A stretch of 64,000 bases of DNA from Pirellulales bacterium (lineage in GTDB: Bacteria; Planctomycetota; Planctomycetia; Pirellulales; JAEUIK01), in the NCBI GenBank assembly GCA_019636335.1, contig JAHBXR010000005.1:62001-126000 (forward strand), given 5' to 3'. Below the pieces are notes generated by a model. It worked only from the letters and a program-made list of their open reading frames with translations, ran no database searches and was not told where the DNA came from. Positions 61,650-64,000 of the stretch are shown in pieces. A program made the translations under genes and the position numbers. Position 1 is the first letter of the stretch; the number at the start of each line of letters is the position of its first letter.

Positions 61650-62909
61650 ATGAGCCACGAGCACCATGACTGGAAGCCTGGGAGTGATCCCCCGCTAATT
61701 CGGCCACACAGTCAAGCCAAGCACCGTGTTCTCAGAGCTTATCTTGAACGCTACGTGTCGGTTCTGACCGTACGAATCCAACAAGACACTTTTCGACTGA
61801 CTCTGATTGACGGCTTCGCGGGTGGCGGGCTCTATCTGGATTCGCGCTCCAAAGAAGAACGTCCAGGCTCTCCGCTAATCATGCTCGAGGCGATGGAGCA
61901 AGCGGCTGAGGACGCCCAGAAGATCAGGACAAAGCCATTTCACCTCGACGTCCAGTACATCTTCATCGAAAAGGACCGCAAGGCCCTCGACTATCTTCGG
62001 CAGGTCCTTTCAGAGTCGAAGTACGCGTCGCTAGTTGGCGGCCGTATCGAACTGATCCACGGAGAATTCACGGCGCAGGTGCCAAAAATCACGGCGTTCG
62101 TGAAGAAGCGTGGGCGCGCAGGCCGTGCAATCTTTGTACTCGATCAGTTTGGCTACAGCGCTGTGCCTCTACCGACGATCCGCGGCATACTTGCCACGCT
62201 CGATAACGCTGAGGTGATTCTGACGTTCGCGACGGATTCGCTAATCGACTACCTGAGCGAGAACGAACCAACGCAAAAGATCCTAGAAAAAGTTGGCATC
62301 ACACTTCCTTCGAAAAACGTTCGGACAGCCAAAGAGGAGCGCGAGTGGAGACGGACGATTCAGTTCGCACTGCACCGTGAAATCCCCGTAAGGACCGAGG
62401 CCAAGTTCTACACGCCGTTCTTTATACGGTCGACCGACGCCCACCGCGACTTCTGGTTGATCCATCTCTCCGGGCACTTCCGCGCCCGCGACGTAATGGT
62501 GGGATTGCATTGGAAGCAAGGTACTTCGTTCGCCCACTATGGTCGCTCCGGTTTGCGGATGCTTGGCTACGACCAAGAGCACGATGCGGAATGGACGCAG
62601 CAACAGATGTTGCCAGGCTTCTTCTTCGACGAGACGGCGTTGGTTTCCAGCCAAGAGGAACTTCTGGAACAGTTGCCCGAAAGGATCTTCAATCATAGCG
62701 ACGGCATCCAGTTCACCGAGCTATTCTCGAACCTTACGAATGAATGCCCCGTCACAGCGGAGATCATGAAGGACGTCTTGAGCGATTTGGCCAAGCAAGG
62801 TGTAATCCAGGTTAAAGACAAAACCGGTGCGAAATCTCGGCGCGTGGGAATTCAACACGACTCCGACATCATCATTCCTACACGCCAGATGCGGTTGTTC
62901 CTAAGGTGA
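61650..62909 (+). CDS. tcmP: three-Cys-motif partner protein TcmP
   Basis: The protein has 419 residues and is cytoplasmic. The N-terminal region reads HSQAKHRVLRAYLERYVSVL and then TLIDGFAGGGLY, which looks like motif I of a Rossmann methyltransferase. IFIEKDRKALDYL and FVLDQFGYSAVPL are equivalent to further nucleotide-binding strands. The C-terminal half includes HYGRSGLRMLGYD and ends with a winged-helix-like region (LSDLAKQGVIQV). TcmP is defined by its regular position beside a three-Cys-motif DUF5131 protein, exactly as here (9-base gap). Its activity is unknown; nucleic-acid or protein modification is a guess. Confidence 0.9.
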   Translation: MSHEHHDWKPGSDPPLIRPHSQAKHRVLRAYLERYVSVLTVRIQQDTFRLTLIDGFAGGGLYLDSRSKEERPGSPLIMLEAMEQAAEDAQKIRTKPFHLDVQYIFIEKDRKALDYLRQVLSESKYASLVGGRIELIHGEFTAQVPKITAFVKKRGRAGRAIFVLDQFGYSAVPLPTIRGILATLDNAEVILTFATDSLIDYLSENEPTQKILEKVGITLPSKNVRTAKEEREWRRTIQFALHREIPVRTEAKFYTPFFIRSTDAHRDFWLIHLSGHFRARDVMVGLHWKQGTSFAHYGRSGLRMLGYDQEHDAEWTQQQMLPGFFFDETALVSSQEELLEQLPERIFNHSDGIQFTELFSNLTNECPVTAEIMKDVLSDLAKQGVIQVKDKTGAKSRRVGIQHDSDIIIPTRQMRLFLR

Positions 62910-63485
62910 CGTCGTTTCTGACTCGTTGGCGATGCAAAGATAGATTTGCGAGCGATTCCGGACCGCATTCCCACTGGCCGCCATCGGTTACATCGACCGG
63001 CGTTGAGTGTCTACCGGTGCCCCGCGTCGCTCTTCAACCCTGGCGTTTCGCGATTGCCTCGACCCATCCAGAGTGAGCGTGACACCGGACTGTTCTATGT
63101 CCTCTGGTCGCTCGGCGACACCGACCATTTTGCGACTCGACGTCCAAGAGATTGGTCCGCTTGCTCCGCAAAATGATCGGTGCTACCCGCTCTTGGGCTT
63201 GCTTCCCCACGCACAGGCTGGCAGCCTGTGCCACTTGTCTGGCTGCGGGAAGGGCGCTGTCTGGGCGCATCTGAAAACTCAGCGTGATCGCGAGGTGTTC
63301 TTTGAAGGGGCATCGCAACAAGTGCTTCCTCGCTCACGCTTCGGGTTGGGATTTTGCATCGCGGAACATGGATGCATGGGCTACCGTCGCTGCGGTGCCC
63401 ATTTGATGGAACTCGCGGGCACCGTTAGAATTCGGTCCTCCCATTGGTGTGCCCCAAGAATCTGCGTAATTTGTGAAGTCTGCGG
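62910..63485. other. gene-less interval before the phosphofructokinase gene
   Basis: I see no supported gene in these 576 bases. A compact inverted repeat lies at 63211-63231, with 9-bp arms GCACAGGCT and AGCCTGTGC and a 3-base loop, without a U-run. This type of short palindrome is often dispersed between planctomycete genes, but only one copy is in this window. The promoter of the phosphofructokinase gene must lie near its right end. Confidence 0.5.
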
Positions 63486-64000
63486 ATGAATTCCCGCCCT
63501 CGTAATCTCGTCGTCGCCCAGAGTGGCGGGCCGAGTCCCGTCATCAATAACAGCCTCCGCGGCATCGTCGAGACCGCGCGCGAGTTGTCCGAGATCGGCA
63601 CCGTGTATGGCGGCCGTCACGGCATCGAAGGGGTGCTCAAGGAAGAACTGCTCGACCTGACGGCGCAGTCGGCCGAAGAGATTTCGCTGCTGCGGGTCAC
63701 GCCCGCCGCCGGCTCGATCGGCACCTGCCGCTACAAGCTGCGGCCGAAGCAGACCGAGGATTTCGAGCGCGTGATCGAAGTCTTCCGCGCCCACGACATC
63801 GGCTACTTCCTGTACATCGGCGGCAACGACTCGATGGAGACCGCCCACAAGGTGGCAGAGCTGGCGCGGCAGCGGGGACTCGACCTCGTGGCCGTGGGCG
63901 TGCCGAAGACGATCGACAACGACGTCGGCGACAGCGAGTTCAAGCTCATCGACCACACGCCGGGCTACGGTTCGGTCGCCAAGTACTGGATGCACATGGT
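63486..64000 (+). CDS. 6-phosphofructokinase, probably pyrophosphate-dependent, 3'-truncated by the window
   Basis: 171 codons are visible from the ATG at 63486. The N-terminal Rossmann-like part reads NLVVAQSGGPSPVINNSLRG, then VYGGRHGIEGVLKE, AGSIGTCRYKLRP, LYIGGNDSMETAHKVAEL and VGVPKTIDNDVGDSE. In ATP-dependent enzymes such as E. coli PfkA the equivalent motifs are GGDGS and PGTIDND. An Asp in the first motif (GGNDS) and a Lys in the second (PKTID) are the known determinants of pyrophosphate use. The enzyme acts in the cytoplasm between fructose 6-phosphate and fructose 1,6-bisphosphate. Length and C-terminus cannot be judged. Confidence 0.88.
   Translation, partial: MNSRPRNLVVAQSGGPSPVINNSLRGIVETARELSEIGTVYGGRHGIEGVLKEELLDLTAQSAEEISLLRVTPAAGSIGTCRYKLRPKQTEDFERVIEVFRAHDIGYFLYIGGNDSMETAHKVAELARQRGLDLVAVGVPKTIDNDVGDSEFKLIDHTPGYGSVAKYWMHM

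Overview
The window reads as a chromosomal segment of a GC-rich planctomycete, most likely of the Pirellulales type. The case rests on families that are concentrated in that phylum: a DUF1549/DUF1553 cytochrome with a DUF1501 partner, a DUF1592-series cytochrome with a DUF1552 partner, a secreted DUF1080 protein, large secreted TPR-CHAT proteins, Tat-exported Gfo/Idh/MocA enzymes and FG-GAP proteins. Assignments come from reading the translations and motifs. No database search was possible.

Left part (1 to about 7.7 kb): an integrated element next to a tRNA-Arg(UCU) gene. It holds a tyrosine integrase, two small excisionase-type HTH proteins, an HTH-pseudokinase, a membrane-anchored Cas4-like protein without its catalytic residues, and a DruA (DUF4338) protein carrying two SAP-like repeats. 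A truncated unknown gene at the window edge converges on druA. The distal end of the element lies outside the window.

Middle (7.9 to 31.8 kb): chromosomal genes. They are a DUF1080 protein, a 2-hydroxyacid dehydrogenase, a large TPR protein, an ABC exporter pair followed by an esterase, an MFS transporter, a translationally coupled pair of amidohydrolase paralogues (the second without metal ligands), a metallophosphatase, a CE15 glucuronoyl esterase, an ABC-F ATPase, a DUF1653 protein and an FG-GAP protein. From 27.9 to 38.1 kb lies a divergent locus built around a FadR-type GntR regulator. One arm is dehydrogenase, Nramp-like transporter and FGGY kinase. The other is regulator, DUF1592 cytochrome and DUF1552 protein. 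This looks like one inducible catabolic unit with an unknown substrate.

From 39 to 56.2 kb there are two related membrane proteins, each near a secreted TPR-CHAT protein, then an oxidoreductase and a DUF1501/DUF1549-1553 pair, nearly all on the minus strand. After that come a TIM-barrel amidohydrolase, two large hairpins, a cytochrome P460-like protein and a PQQ-type propeller with EF-hands. A gene-poor stretch then leads into a visibly less GC-rich two-gene cassette, DUF5131 (three-Cys motif) plus TcmP. The window ends inside a phosphofructokinase whose visible residues point to pyrophosphate use.

Most promising for new biology: the druA island with its two apparently dead enzymes, the GntR-centred catabolic locus, the amidohydrolase/pseudo-amidohydrolase pair, and the repeated pairing of membrane protein with TPR-CHAT protein.
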